This document shows, in pieces, positions 45,796-54,513 of a stretch of DNA of 64,000 nucleotides (positions are counted from its first letter, which is position 1; every line of letters starts with the position of its first letter). Position numbers and translations under genes: made by a program. The stretch is from Bacillota bacterium (GTDB taxonomy: Bacteria; Bacillota_I; Bacilli_A; RF39; UBA660), in NCBI GenBank assembly GCA_015059435.1, contig SVAJ01000001.1:328001-392000 (forward strand). The letters run 5' to 3'. The notes beneath the pieces are model-generated. The model did not search any database and was not told the DNA's origin. It saw only the letters and a list, made by a program, of their open reading frames with translations.

Positions 45796-47901
45796 TTAAT
45801 TAGTTACTTTAGATAACTTCTTATGATTTTTCATTAATTTTTTAATACCGTGTGGATGTTTAAATGCAACACTTACTAGTGTATTTGTGACTTCTACTAC
45901 ACGTCCAGCACCAAATGATTCATGATATACATAGTCTCCTACATTATAATCTACTTCTTCATCCCTAAACATTTCACCTGATTCTATTTTTTTCTTATCT
46001 GATAGTTCTTTTACTTCGTCTTTTACATTAGATTCAATTAAGTCTGGAGATATTTCTCCTATAAATCTACTTATTGGATTTATTTGCTCTCTACCAAATA
46101 ATGTTCTGCGTCTTGCATTTACTAAATGTAAATCATCTTTAGCACGAGTAATTGCAACATAACAAAGTCTACGCTCTTCCTCTAATTCACTAGACTCCAT
46201 TAATGAATTCATATGTGGGAATATTCCTTCTTCCATACCTACTACAAATACATGATCATACTCTAATCCTTTAACAGAATGAACTGTCATTAGACTTATT
46301 CTATTTGGATCGTCTTTATATTCTTCTACATCACTTATTAAACTAATTTCTAATAAGAAATCTTCTAAGGAAATTAATCCTTCACGTTCTTCAAATGACT
46401 TTGTAATAGATTTAAACTCTTCTAAGTTTTCTAATCTTACTTCTGATTCTAATGTTTTTTCACTTTCTAATTCTGCTCTCATACCAGAAGCATCTAATAC
46501 TTTATCAATTAATTCTGTTAGTGTTAATTCTTCTGAGATAGTTTTTAATTTTTCAATTAATTCTTTAAATTCTAATTCTTTTCCAGAAGTTATTGCTTCA
46601 TAAATACTTGTTCCTTCTTGATCTGATTTAGTAGTTAAGTTTTCTATTGTTTTTAGACCTATTCCTCTTTTTGGTGTATTTATTACTCTAAGTAAGCTAA
46701 CATTATCTTTAGAATTATGTATTAATCTTAAATATGCAATTAAGTCTTTTATTTCTTTTCTTGAATAGAAGTAGAAACTTCCTACTACTCTATATGGCAT
46801 ATTTTCTTTTAGCATTGCTTCTTCTAAGATACGTGATTGAGCATTAGTTCTATAGAGTACAGCTATATCTTTATAGTCTACTCCTCTATTAACTAATTCT
46901 TTGGTTTTTCTTATTACATACTGAGCTTCATCTTTTTCATCGTATGCTCTATAGTATTTAATCTTTTCTCCTTTACCACGAGAAGTCCATAAGTTTTTAT
47001 CTTTTCTTTGTTTATTATTTTTAATAACTTGATTAGCTGCATCTAGAATAGTAGATGTCGATCTATAGTTTTCTTCTAAAAGAATAGTTTTAGCATCTTT
47101 ATAATCTTTTTCAAAGTTTAATATATTTTTATAATTAGCTCCTCTAAAACTATAAATACTTTGTGAATCATCTCCTACACACGTTATCTTTCTATTTTTA
47201 GCACTAATAAGTTTAGATAATATATATTGTGCTTCATTAGTATCTTGGTACTCATCTATTAATATATATTTATATAGATTTTGGTATCTATCTAGTGTAT
47301 CAGGATTTTTCTTAAATAACTCGATTGGTAAAAGTAATAAATCATCGAAATCTACTGAGTTGTTTTTCTTTAATTTATTTTCATATTTCTTATATACTTC
47401 GTATACTACTTTTTCGAAATCACTTATAGCATATCTTTCATACATCTCTGGTGACATCATTTCATTTTTACAACTACTTATTTTATTTCTTATGGCTCTT
47501 GGATTATAGATTTTTGGATCATATCCCATATCTTTAATAATCTTTTTTACTACTGTTAGCGAATCATCACTATCCATAATTACAAAGTTAGATTCATAAC
47601 CTAGTAATTTACAATTTTCTCTTAATAGTTTTAATCCAAAACTATGGAATGTTGAGACTTGTATATCTTTAGAGATATCTCCTATTAGGTTAAATAATCT
47701 ATCTTTCATTTCTTTAGCTGCTTTATTAGTAAATGTTATTGCTAAGATATTATATGGTTTAGCTAAATCTTCTTCTATAAGGTATGCAATCTTAGTAGTA
47801 AGTGTTTTTGTCTTACCTGCTCCTGCACCTGCAATTATTAGTAGTGGTCCTTCATTATATAGGACTGCTTCTTTTTGTCTATCATTTAAACTGTCTATCA
47901 T
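45796..47901 (-). CDS. pcrA: ATP-dependent DNA helicase PcrA/UvrD
   Basis: This 701-residue superfamily 1A helicase acts in repair and in clearing RNA polymerase and recombinase from DNA. The motifs are AGAGAGKTKTLTTKIAYL (Walker A), TFHSFGLKLLR, LIDEYQDTNEAQ (Walker B), GDDSQSIYSFRGA and MTVHSVKGLEYDHVFVVG. The C-terminal Tudor-like module VGDYVYHESFGAGRVVEV, which in PcrA contacts RNA polymerase, is present. Ribosome-binding site TAGGT. Confidence 0.95.
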   Translation of the reverse strand: MIDSLNDRQKEAVLYNEGPLLIIAGAGAGKTKTLTTKIAYLIEEDLAKPYNILAITFTNKAAKEMKDRLFNLIGDISKDIQVSTFHSFGLKLLRENCKLLGYESNFVIMDSDDSLTVVKKIIKDMGYDPKIYNPRAIRNKISSCKNEMMSPEMYERYAISDFEKVVYEVYKKYENKLKKNNSVDFDDLLLLPIELFKKNPDTLDRYQNLYKYILIDEYQDTNEAQYILSKLISAKNRKITCVGDDSQSIYSFRGANYKNILNFEKDYKDAKTILLEENYRSTSTILDAANQVIKNNKQRKDKNLWTSRGKGEKIKYYRAYDEKDEAQYVIRKTKELVNRGVDYKDIAVLYRTNAQSRILEEAMLKENMPYRVVGSFYFYSRKEIKDLIAYLRLIHNSKDNVSLLRVINTPKRGIGLKTIENLTTKSDQEGTSIYEAITSGKELEFKELIEKLKTISEELTLTELIDKVLDASGMRAELESEKTLESEVRLENLEEFKSITKSFEEREGLISLEDFLLEISLISDVEEYKDDPNRISLMTVHSVKGLEYDHVFVVGMEEGIFPHMNSLMESSELEEERRLCYVAITRAKDDLHLVNARRRTLFGREQINPISRFIGEISPDLIESNVKDEVKELSDKKKIESGEMFRDEEVDYNVGDYVYHESFGAGRVVEVTNTLVSVAFKHPHGIKKLMKNHKKLSKVTN

Positions 47902-47952
47902 TTTTTTACCTACTTTCTAATTTAATTATACCTTATTTTTTATTTTAATAAA

Positions 47953-47983
47953 AGAAAAAATCGTTAGATGTAACTAACGATTT
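47953..47983 (-). terminator. Terminator after the four-repeat membrane protein
   Basis: On the minus strand AAATCGTTAG and CTAACGATTT form a perfect stem around a six-base loop, followed by TTTTT. Confidence 0.9.
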
Positions 47984-49080
47984 GCATTTCTATAGAATTC
48001 TTCTATTTGACTATATTTTCTTTGATCTTCTTCTATTTTTCTTAATTTTTCTTCTGCTTCTTGTTTTTCTTTTTCTTTATAGTCTTTTAATAGTTGTAAT
48101 ACTAGTTTATAATCTTCTAGAGTAAATAAGTTATCCATTGTAGGGTTTGTAACACTTTCTATTATTTGTTTTGTTTTAGCCTCTACTGGATGTTTTACTA
48201 CATTTATATTTTCTGGTAGAATATGTTCTTCTTTTATTTCTTTAGCATCTAATTTTATTGTTTCTGGATGATTAATTATATTAATATTAGGAGGTAAAAT
48301 ATTTTTCTTTTCCATTTCAAGAACTTCTACTTTTTCAACTTTAATAGTATCAGGATTATTAACTAATTTTATATTTTCTGGTATATTTTGTTTAACCACT
48401 TCTACTACTTTAGTTTCAGTTACTACTTCTTTAGGATGTTTTACTACAACAGCATTTTTAGGTAATAAAACTTTTTCTTTCTTTTCTACTACTTTTACTT
48501 GTGGATATTTTCTCTTTTGATATGTTCTAATTAATTTATAAATAATTAAGAATATAATCCAGGCAATAAAGATAGTAGATGATAATTCTATTAAACCTAA
48601 AGCTTGTTTATTTTCATATACTGATTTTTGTGTAAATACATCTAATTTATTTTTAGTAATTACATTAATAATTAATATTAATATATAATGAATAATTGAA
48701 TACATTACTACATTTATTTTTTTAATAGATTTGTGAATTTTAAAATTGAACATACTTATCCAAAGTATTATATTTGATGCGATGATGGCTGCAAAATATA
48801 TAGCTAAGTTAGGAAAGTAGATTGCTATAAAAAAGTTATTCATCATGTAATCAAACATTTTTGATAATGAGTCATAGTAAACTCCACATACTCCAATTAT
48901 TACAGCTAAATACATAATTATATATGATATTTTACTGCTCTTGGCATTTTTTCTATTTGTAGTAATGAAAATAAATGCTAAAGATATTACTAATAGTAGC
49001 GCTATTATAAATACATAAGAAGATGACGCTACATCAAATAATATTTTTAATTTGTCAAAAAATGATAATTTAGACATCAT
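47974..49080 (-). CDS. Polytopic membrane protein with four cytoplasmic proline-containing repeats
   Basis: This protein of about 368 residues has five or six membrane helices (about 21-40, 53-67, 82-110, 124-142, 166-182). A cytoplasmic tail follows with four 15-residue units of the form LPxNIxVVxHPxxI at about 205-219, 232-246, 261-275 and 287-301, spaced 26-29 residues apart. A Lys/Glu-rich coiled coil (330-360) ends the protein. No family is recognised. The start is the ATG at 49080, or possibly the next one at 49077, after the GGGGGGTGA site. It follows the sortase by 24 bases, so a link to cell-surface assembly is a context-based guess. Confidence 0.65.
   Translation of the reverse strand: MMSKLSFFDKLKILFDVASSSYVFIIALLLVISLAFIFITTNRKNAKSSKISYIIMYLAVIIGVCGVYYDSLSKMFDYMMNNFFIAIYFPNLAIYFAAIIASNIILWISMFNFKIHKSIKKINVVMYSIIHYILILIINVITKNKLDVFTQKSVYENKQALGLIELSSTIFIAWIIFLIIYKLIRTYQKRKYPQVKVVEKKEKVLLPKNAVVVKHPKEVVTETKVVEVVKQNIPENIKLVNNPDTIKVEKVEVLEMEKKNILPPNINIINHPETIKLDAKEIKEEHILPENINVVKHPVEAKTKQIIESVTNPTMDNLFTLEDYKLVLQLLKDYKEKEKQEAEEKLRKIEEDQRKYSQIEEFYRNANR
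48178..48468 (-). repeat. Four repeats in the tail of the membrane protein
   Basis: Residues 205-301 hold four copies of a unit with L/I-P-x-N-hydrophobic-x-V/I and H/N-P-E/D/K/V. Codon-level sequence has diverged while spacing is kept at 26-29 residues. Confidence 0.75.
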
Positions 49081-49104
49081 CTTCACCCCCCTTTAATTAC
49101 TTTT

Positions 49105-49773
49105 TTACTCTTCTTCAACCGATTCTAACTCTGATATGTATATTGTTTGTGTAGTATTATCATTGTTAGTACATGTAACTAGTGTTAATGTTGTCTTATC
49201 ATAATTTCTATAAATTGCTATTCTTCCAACTTTTGATTGTTTATAAATATTAACTATTTTATATTGATATTTTTTACCTTTATATGAAACGTATATCACA
49301 TCGCCATTAGTAAGTTGTTGTAAGTCATTAAAGAATGCCTTCCAACCAGTTCCAGAGTGTCCAGCTAAAATTAAGTTTCCTTTTTTAACATTAGGATAGT
49401 TAGATCCTTCTACTACTAAAATGTTTTTTTCTACATCATTTTCTTTAGATCGTTTATCAACAAATCCTTTTGTTAAATTTATTTTTGGAATTGTTAAATA
49501 GCCAATATAATCATCATTATATGTCTCTGGTAATTCCTCTTTTATTTCTTCTTTTTCTTTTTCTTCTTCTTCAATTTGATTTTTAATCTTCTTAGCATTG
49601 TCCTCATTGTAGAATACATTTGACATATAGTCATAAGCTACTACTTTTTTAGCTTGGACATAATTATATGATATTAGGAATCCACCAATCATTGTTATAA
49701 TTGTTCCAATTATAGCAACTTTATTAGGTGTAATTCCTTTTTTTCTTTTTTTATTTAACTTTCTTTTTGTCAT
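49105..49773 (-). CDS. Sortase-family transpeptidase
   Basis: This 222-residue protein has an N-terminal membrane helix (about 19-38), a charged Glu/Lys-rich stretch (about 66-85) and a sortase barrel (about 88-218). His139 is in NLILAGHSGTG and Cys201 in TLTLVTCTNND. The Arg usually found 9-13 residues after the catalytic Cys is absent (TTQTIYISEL follows), and no other Arg lies C-terminal to Cys201. The gene overlaps the end of the thioester adhesin gene by 23 bases, so that adhesin is its likely substrate. No clear ribosome-binding site is present, consistent with coupling to the upstream gene. Confidence 0.85.
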   Translation of the reverse strand: MTKRKLNKKRKKGITPNKVAIIGTIITMIGGFLISYNYVQAKKVVAYDYMSNVFYNEDNAKKIKNQIEEEEKEKEEIKEELPETYNDDYIGYLTIPKINLTKGFVDKRSKENDVEKNILVVEGSNYPNVKKGNLILAGHSGTGWKAFFNDLQQLTNGDVIYVSYKGKKYQYKIVNIYKQSKVGRIAIYRNYDKTTLTLVTCTNNDNTTQTIYISELESVEEE

Positions 49774-51283
49774 ATTTAGTAATGAATTTATATCCTAATC
49801 CAATGATAGAAATACCTAGGATAGTAAATATAACTCCACTATTTGTATCTGTATCTGGAACTTCTACTTCTTTATAATTTTCAATTGTTATTTGATGTGA
49901 TAAATGTTCATTATCTACTGTGAATGAAATTATTTCATCTGATTTTCTATATCCAGTAGGAGCACTAACTTCTTCTACTGTGTATGTTCCATCAGCTATA
50001 TTAGAAATAATATATGGATTAGTAGTAGATACAAATCTTGCAATTTCTTCTCCAGTAGAATCTTTTACTACTATTTCAGCTCCTGCAAGTGCTTCACCAG
50101 TTTCTTGATCTATCTTTACAATATTTACAATTCTTTCTTGTAATTCATTATAGAATTTTACTGTTTGATTTTTAACAGTTCCATCTACTGTGAAACTTAC
50201 TGTATCTTTACTTAATTTATATCCCTCTGGTGCTTCTACTTCTTCTATTGTATAAGTACCATTAGGTAAGTTTTTAATAATATGTTCTTCTGTAGTTGTT
50301 GTCCATGTTGTGATTTCATTTCCATTCTTATCTTTTAATGATAATTTAGCTCCTGCTACTGGTTGTTCTGTTTTCTTATCTAATTTAATAATTGATACTT
50401 GTGGTTTTTCTACTTCTGTTGCTTTTAAGCTAACCACAGTATTTACATCTTTCTTTTCTGCTACTAAGTATGCTGGTACTACATGTTGCATATTAGTATC
50501 TGTTGGTGCATATTCATATGCTTTTCCAATGCTACCTGTTGCTTTAATAGTCACAGTTACTGTAGTAGTATTTTTTACTGATGTTGCAGGTACTTTTACT
50601 TTAAAGTTATCTCCTGCTTTAAAACTTGTTTTTGTTTTTCCATTTACATCAGTAATAATTGTACCTTTAGGTGCAGACTTTAGAACTACACTATATTTGT
50701 TAATATTACTTGATTTTACTTTAATTGCTTTTGATTCAAAGTATTTACTATCACTAGTTAATACCATATTATTATCATTTACACTAGCACTAATAGTAGT
50801 TTTAGTATAACCTTTTTCTCTAGCTTTTTTAGCTCCTGCTACTAATTTTTTAATATGTGGTCTTAAATTATATTGATCTGATCCTGTTGTTTTGAATGAA
50901 TTTGTTAAGTTATTAGATCCTGTTACATCATCTAAAAACCACCATACAGCAGTTTGTGTAATATAGTAATCCATCATTTTATCTTTTGTAAATCTCTTAT
51001 ATGGATAACCATTTTCTATTATGTAAGCTATACCTGCTCCACGTTCTTTAACTAATTTAGCAGTTATATTTTTTGCTGTTGCCTTATGTATATTCATGCA
51101 ATATGCATAATGACCATCTGCTGTTGTCTTTGTTGTAAAATATGTACCTGCAACATACGCTTTTACAGGTGTTGCTCCACCAAGTTTAATTGATGATGCT
51201 GCTGCGTTTGTTTCTGTTGTAAACGCACAAAAAGTTATTACTGCAACTAATAATGCAGCTATTAATCGTGTTACTTTTTTCAT
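49751..51283 (-). CDS. Cell-wall-anchored thioester/CnaB adhesin
   Basis: The 510 residues comprise: a signal peptide (cleavage near NA-AAS, residue 28); a thioester domain whose reactive Cys62 is in HYAYCMNI and Gln110 in ITQTAVWWFLDD; a linker beta domain; and two CnaB-type domains (about 302-390 and 391-472). Each CnaB domain has the Lys (VSIIKLDKK, VNIVKIDQE), Glu (YTIEEVEAP, YTVEEVSAP) and Asn needed for isopeptide bonds. A C-terminal sorting signal follows (VPDTD at 475-479, hydrophobic helix, KYDKKKVK). Thioester domains bind host surface amines covalently. Promoter and GGAGG site are clear. Confidence 0.9.
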   Translation of the reverse strand: MKKVTRLIAALLVAVITFCAFTTETNAAASSIKLGGATPVKAYVAGTYFTTKTTADGHYAYCMNIHKATAKNITAKLVKERGAGIAYIIENGYPYKRFTKDKMMDYYITQTAVWWFLDDVTGSNNLTNSFKTTGSDQYNLRPHIKKLVAGAKKAREKGYTKTTISASVNDNNMVLTSDSKYFESKAIKVKSSNINKYSVVLKSAPKGTIITDVNGKTKTSFKAGDNFKVKVPATSVKNTTTVTVTIKATGSIGKAYEYAPTDTNMQHVVPAYLVAEKKDVNTVVSLKATEVEKPQVSIIKLDKKTEQPVAGAKLSLKDKNGNEITTWTTTTEEHIIKNLPNGTYTIEEVEAPEGYKLSKDTVSFTVDGTVKNQTVKFYNELQERIVNIVKIDQETGEALAGAEIVVKDSTGEEIARFVSTTNPYIISNIADGTYTVEEVSAPTGYRKSDEIISFTVDNEHLSHQITIENYKEVEVPDTDTNSGVIFTILGISIIGLGYKFITKYDKKKVK

Positions 51284-51315
51284 ATTATCTACTCCCCCTC
51301 CATTTAATGGACTAT

Positions 51316-51344
51316 ATTATAACACAAAAGTACTGATTTTGCAA
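51316..51344 (-). promoter_or_regulatory. Promoter of the thioester adhesin/sortase operon
   Basis: On the minus strand TTGCAA (51344-51339), a 17-base spacer and TATAAT (51321-51316) lie 33 bases upstream of the adhesin ATG. Confidence 0.75.
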
Positions 51345-51357
51345 GTTTTATCTTACT

Positions 51358-51891
51358 TTACAGCCTTTCTTCAGTAATTATATTACTACTAGTATCATAA
51401 ATTGTAAACTTTTCTTCATCATAAACTAGAAAAGTTGCTGGATTATTACCTCTAGGTATTGATATAGAGCCTGGATTTATATAGTAATTAGACTCTATTT
51501 TTCTAATAAATGGTACATGAAAGTGACCAAAAACTAAAATCGAATTAGTTTTGTCCCAATTACTATCATTATATATATGACCATGTGTAATATAAATGTC
51601 ATTATTTATCGTTCTAATAACATCTAATTCTTTTACTGGTGTTATTTCGTTTAATAGTATTAAATCTCTATAATTATCACAATTACCTCTAGAGCATATT
51701 AAATTTCCTTTAAACTCTTTTAAAAAGTTTTCTACAAATTCTGGATCATAATCAGTATTATCATATGAGCTATTATAAAAAACATCTCCCAATACTACCA
51801 ACTTATCACAATTTAATTCCCTAAATTTATCTCTTATAAAAGCTAAATTAGTTTTTTTACCATGAATATCTGATATAAACATTAATTTCAT
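51358..51891 (-). CDS. YfcE/MJ0936-family metallophosphoesterase
   Basis: This 177-residue protein carries the calcineurin-like two-metal site: MFISDIHGK, LVVLGDVFYN, SRGNCDN, YITHGH and VFGHFHVPF. Relatives hydrolyse phosphodiesters; the physiological substrate is unknown. The start is the ATG at 51891 with GAGGTAATG upstream; an in-frame ATG at 51936 lies in the intergenic promoter region. It is divergent from the ABC transporter. Confidence 0.9.
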   Translation of the reverse strand: MKLMFISDIHGKKTNLAFIRDKFRELNCDKLVVLGDVFYNSSYDNTDYDPEFVENFLKEFKGNLICSRGNCDNYRDLILLNEITPVKELDVIRTINNDIYITHGHIYNDSNWDKTNSILVFGHFHVPFIRKIESNYYINPGSISIPRGNNPATFLVYDEEKFTIYDTSSNIITEERL

Positions 51892-51963
51892 AAACATTAC
51901 CTCTTCTGTAGTATAACATATTTCTAATACTTTCATATAATACTTTAGTTGAAAGGAGAATTT

Positions 51964-52959
51964 ATGAAAAAGAAAATTATTGTTTATGTTATTTGTGGAT
52001 TATTAATATTTTTACTTGCTTCAGTTGTTTTATTTAATTTAAATAAAAAATCTGATACAAAGAAATTAAAGAAAGTTACTATGGCGGAAGTTGCTCATAC
52101 TATATTTTATGCACCTCAATATGTTGCTATTGAAAAAGGATATTTTAAAGATTATGGAATAGATCTTGAAGTAATATTAACTCCTGGTGCCGATAAAGTT
52201 AGTGCTGCAGTATTATCAAATGATGCCCAAATTGGTTTTAGTGGAAGTGAAGCTACTATTTATGTTTATAATGGTGGAGAAAAAGATTATTTAAAAACTT
52301 TTGCACAACTTACTCAAAAGGATGGAACATTTATAGTATCTAGAAAGAATTATAAGAATTTTAAATTAGATTACTTAAAAGGAAAAGATATTATTGGAGG
52401 AAGAGCTGGTGGTATGCCTGAGATGACTTTAGAGTATGCTCTAAAACAAAATGGAATTGATCCTAAGAAAGATGTTAATATTGATACTAGTGTAGAATTT
52501 GCTGCTATGGGAGGAGCCTTTATCGGAGGTCAAGGAGACTTTGTTACTTTATTCGAACCAACTGCCTTACAAGTAGAACGTCAAGGATATGGTCATGTAG
52601 TTGCATCTGTCGGTGAACTTGGTGGGGTTGTTCCATATACATCTTATTCAGCAAGGAAAAGTTATATTAAAAATAATAAAGATGTTATAACTAATTTTAC
52701 TAAAGCTATACAAAAAGGATTAGATTATGTACATAATCATTCTGATAAAGAAGTGGCTAAAGCTATTATTAATCAATTTCCAGATACATCATTAAGTGAA
52801 TTAACAGAAGTAGTTAAAAGATATAGAAAAATAAATACTTGGCCTAAAACTACTAAGTTTAGTAAAAAATCATTTAGTCATATTCAAGATATAATGATAG
52901 ATTATGGTGCTATAAAAGAAAAAGTTTCATATAGTAAGTTGATTTATAATGAAAAATAA
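51964..52959 (+). CDS. NMT1/SsuA-type ABC transporter substrate-binding protein
   Basis: This 331-residue binding protein has an N-terminal helix (about 4-26) that is not a lipobox: the only nearby Cys is in VICGLLIF with no L-[AS]-[GA]-C pattern. It may therefore stay as a membrane-tethered protein. The mature domain opens TMAEVAHTIFYAPQYVAIEKGYFKDYGIDLE and includes IGFSGSEATIYVYNGG. The fold is shared by binding proteins for thiamine precursors, aliphatic sulfonates and others. The start at 51964 has AAAGGAG upstream; TATAAT lies at 51936-51941. It is coupled to the ATPase gene by an 11-base overlap. Confidence 0.88.
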   Translation: MKKKIIVYVICGLLIFLLASVVLFNLNKKSDTKKLKKVTMAEVAHTIFYAPQYVAIEKGYFKDYGIDLEVILTPGADKVSAAVLSNDAQIGFSGSEATIYVYNGGEKDYLKTFAQLTQKDGTFIVSRKNYKNFKLDYLKGKDIIGGRAGGMPEMTLEYALKQNGIDPKKDVNIDTSVEFAAMGGAFIGGQGDFVTLFEPTALQVERQGYGHVVASVGELGGVVPYTSYSARKSYIKNNKDVITNFTKAIQKGLDYVHNHSDKEVAKAIINQFPDTSLSELTEVVKRYRKINTWPKTTKFSKKSFSHIQDIMIDYGAIKEKVSYSKLIYNEK

Positions 52960-53698
52960 AATATTAAGTGTTAAAAATTTAAAGAAGAATTTTCATGATA
53001 AACATCTGGAAATAGAAGCTTTAAAAGATATTAGTTTTGATGTATATGAAAAAGAATTTATCTCAATAGTAGGTCCTAGTGGATGTGGAAAGTCAACAAT
53101 ACTTTCCATTCTTTCTGGTTTAGAAAATCCTTCAAGTGGAAATTTTAAATACAGTAAAGATGTGACTATTGGTTATATGTTACAAAATGATTCTTTATTT
53201 CCTTGGAGAACTATTTTAGATAATTGTTTAATTGGTTTAGAAATTAATAATAATTTAACTAAAGAGAATAAAGAGTATGTGATTAATTTATTAAACACTT
53301 ATGGGCTTGGTGATTTTTTAGATAAATACCCGTCTAATTTAAGTGGTGGGATGAGACAGAGAGTTGCACTAATTAGGACATTAGCTACTAAACCTGATAT
53401 CTTACTTTTAGATGAGGCTATGTCAGCACTTGATTATCAGTCTAGGCTTGCGATTAGTGATGATATTTATAGAATAATTAAGAATGAAGGAAAAACTGTG
53501 ATTATGGTGACTCATGATATTGGTGAGGCTATAAGTATGTCGGATAGAATTATTGTGATAAGTAAGCGACCTGGAGTTGTTAAAAATATATATGATATTG
53601 ATTTAGATAATAAGTCTACTCCTATTAATAATAGAAAGAGTAAGAATTTTAATTATTACTTTGATAAGATATGGAGGGATTTAGATGTACACATATAG
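52949..53698 (+). CDS. ABC transporter ATP-binding protein (SsuB/TauB type)
   Basis: This 249-residue nucleotide-binding subunit has Walker A VGPSGCGKSTILSIL, Q-loop MLQNDSLFPWRTI, signature LSGGMRQRVALIR, Walker B ILLLDEAMSALD and the switch His in MVTHDIGEAI. The sequence is closest in style to sulfonate/taurine/thiamine-precursor importers. Its start overlaps the binding protein gene, and its end overlaps the permease start by 14 bases, so all three are one transcript. Confidence 0.94.
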   Translation: MKNKILSVKNLKKNFHDKHLEIEALKDISFDVYEKEFISIVGPSGCGKSTILSILSGLENPSSGNFKYSKDVTIGYMLQNDSLFPWRTILDNCLIGLEINNNLTKENKEYVINLLNTYGLGDFLDKYPSNLSGGMRQRVALIRTLATKPDILLLDEAMSALDYQSRLAISDDIYRIIKNEGKTVIMVTHDIGEAISMSDRIIVISKRPGVVKNIYDIDLDNKSTPINNRKSKNFNYYFDKIWRDLDVHI

Positions 53699-54485
53699 TT
53701 TAGAGCATAGAGAGTATTTAAAAAGATTAAAGAAAGAAAAAATATTTGTTTCTTTCTTTAGAGCATTAGTGGTATTTATATTTTTAATACTATGGGAAGT
53801 TTTATCTAGATTTAATATAATAAATTCATTTTTATCTTCTTCACCTACTAAAGTTATTAATACTACAATATCTTTAATTAATGATGGAAGTTTATTTAAA
53901 AATATATTTGTAACGCTATATGAAGTAATTATTAGTTTCATACTTTCTTCTCTTATTGGAATATTTATATCTATCATTTTATGGAGTAAGAAAGTTTTGT
54001 ATAAAATAGTTGATCCATATTTAACAGTATTAAACTCACTACCTAAAGTAGCACTTGGTCCTTTAATAATTATTTGGGTAGGAGCTAGTGTTAATTCTAT
54101 TATATTTATGTCTTTATTAATATCTACGTTTATTACTATTATTAATGTTTATAATGGATTTATTTCTACTAATAAAAGTTATATTACTCTACTCAAAAGT
54201 TTAAGAGCTAGTAAAAGACAAATATTTACTAAAGTAGTATTACCAAGTAATTTTCCCACTATTATTAATGCTTTAAAAATAAATATTTCTATGAATTTAA
54301 TTGGTGTTATTATGGGAGAATTATTAGTATCTAAAAAAGGGCTTGGTTATATGATTATGTATGGGAGCCAGGTGTTTAATATTAATCTAGTTATTACAAG
54401 TGTTGTAATACTGGCAATAATCTCATATATTATGTATTTTGTTGTCGATAAATTAGAAAAGAAAGTTTCCTATAGAAGTAATTAA
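53685..54485 (+). CDS. ABC transporter permease (SsuC/TauC type)
   Basis: This 266-residue permease has about six membrane helices and the EAA-like loop LLKSLRASKRQIFTKVVLPSNFPTIINAL. A GGAGGG site precedes the ATG. With its neighbours it forms a complete importer (binding protein, ATPase, permease); the transported substrate is not visible from sequence and no riboswitch lies upstream. Confidence 0.92.
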   Translation: MYTYSLEHREYLKRLKKEKIFVSFFRALVVFIFLILWEVLSRFNIINSFLSSSPTKVINTTISLINDGSLFKNIFVTLYEVIISFILSSLIGIFISIILWSKKVLYKIVDPYLTVLNSLPKVALGPLIIIWVGASVNSIIFMSLLISTFITIINVYNGFISTNKSYITLLKSLRASKRQIFTKVVLPSNFPTIINALKINISMNLIGVIMGELLVSKKGLGYMIMYGSQVFNINLVITSVVILAIISYIMYFVVDKLEKKVSYRSN

Positions 54486-54510
54486 AAAGACATCATTTTG
54501 ATGTCTTTTT
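54484..54510. terminator. Bidirectional terminator between convergent genes
   Basis: AAAAAGACATCA and TGATGTCTTTTT form a perfect 12-base stem around a TTT loop, with T and A runs on both sides. It serves the ABC operon on the plus strand and the VirD4-like gene on the minus strand. Confidence 0.92.
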
Positions 54511-54513
54511 TAG

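Noticed and set aside
51892..51963. Possible riboswitch (such as TPP) before the ABC transporter
   Set aside because: The region is only about 70 bases, holds a TATAAT and a ribosome-binding site and shows no TPP, SAM or FMN consensus elements.
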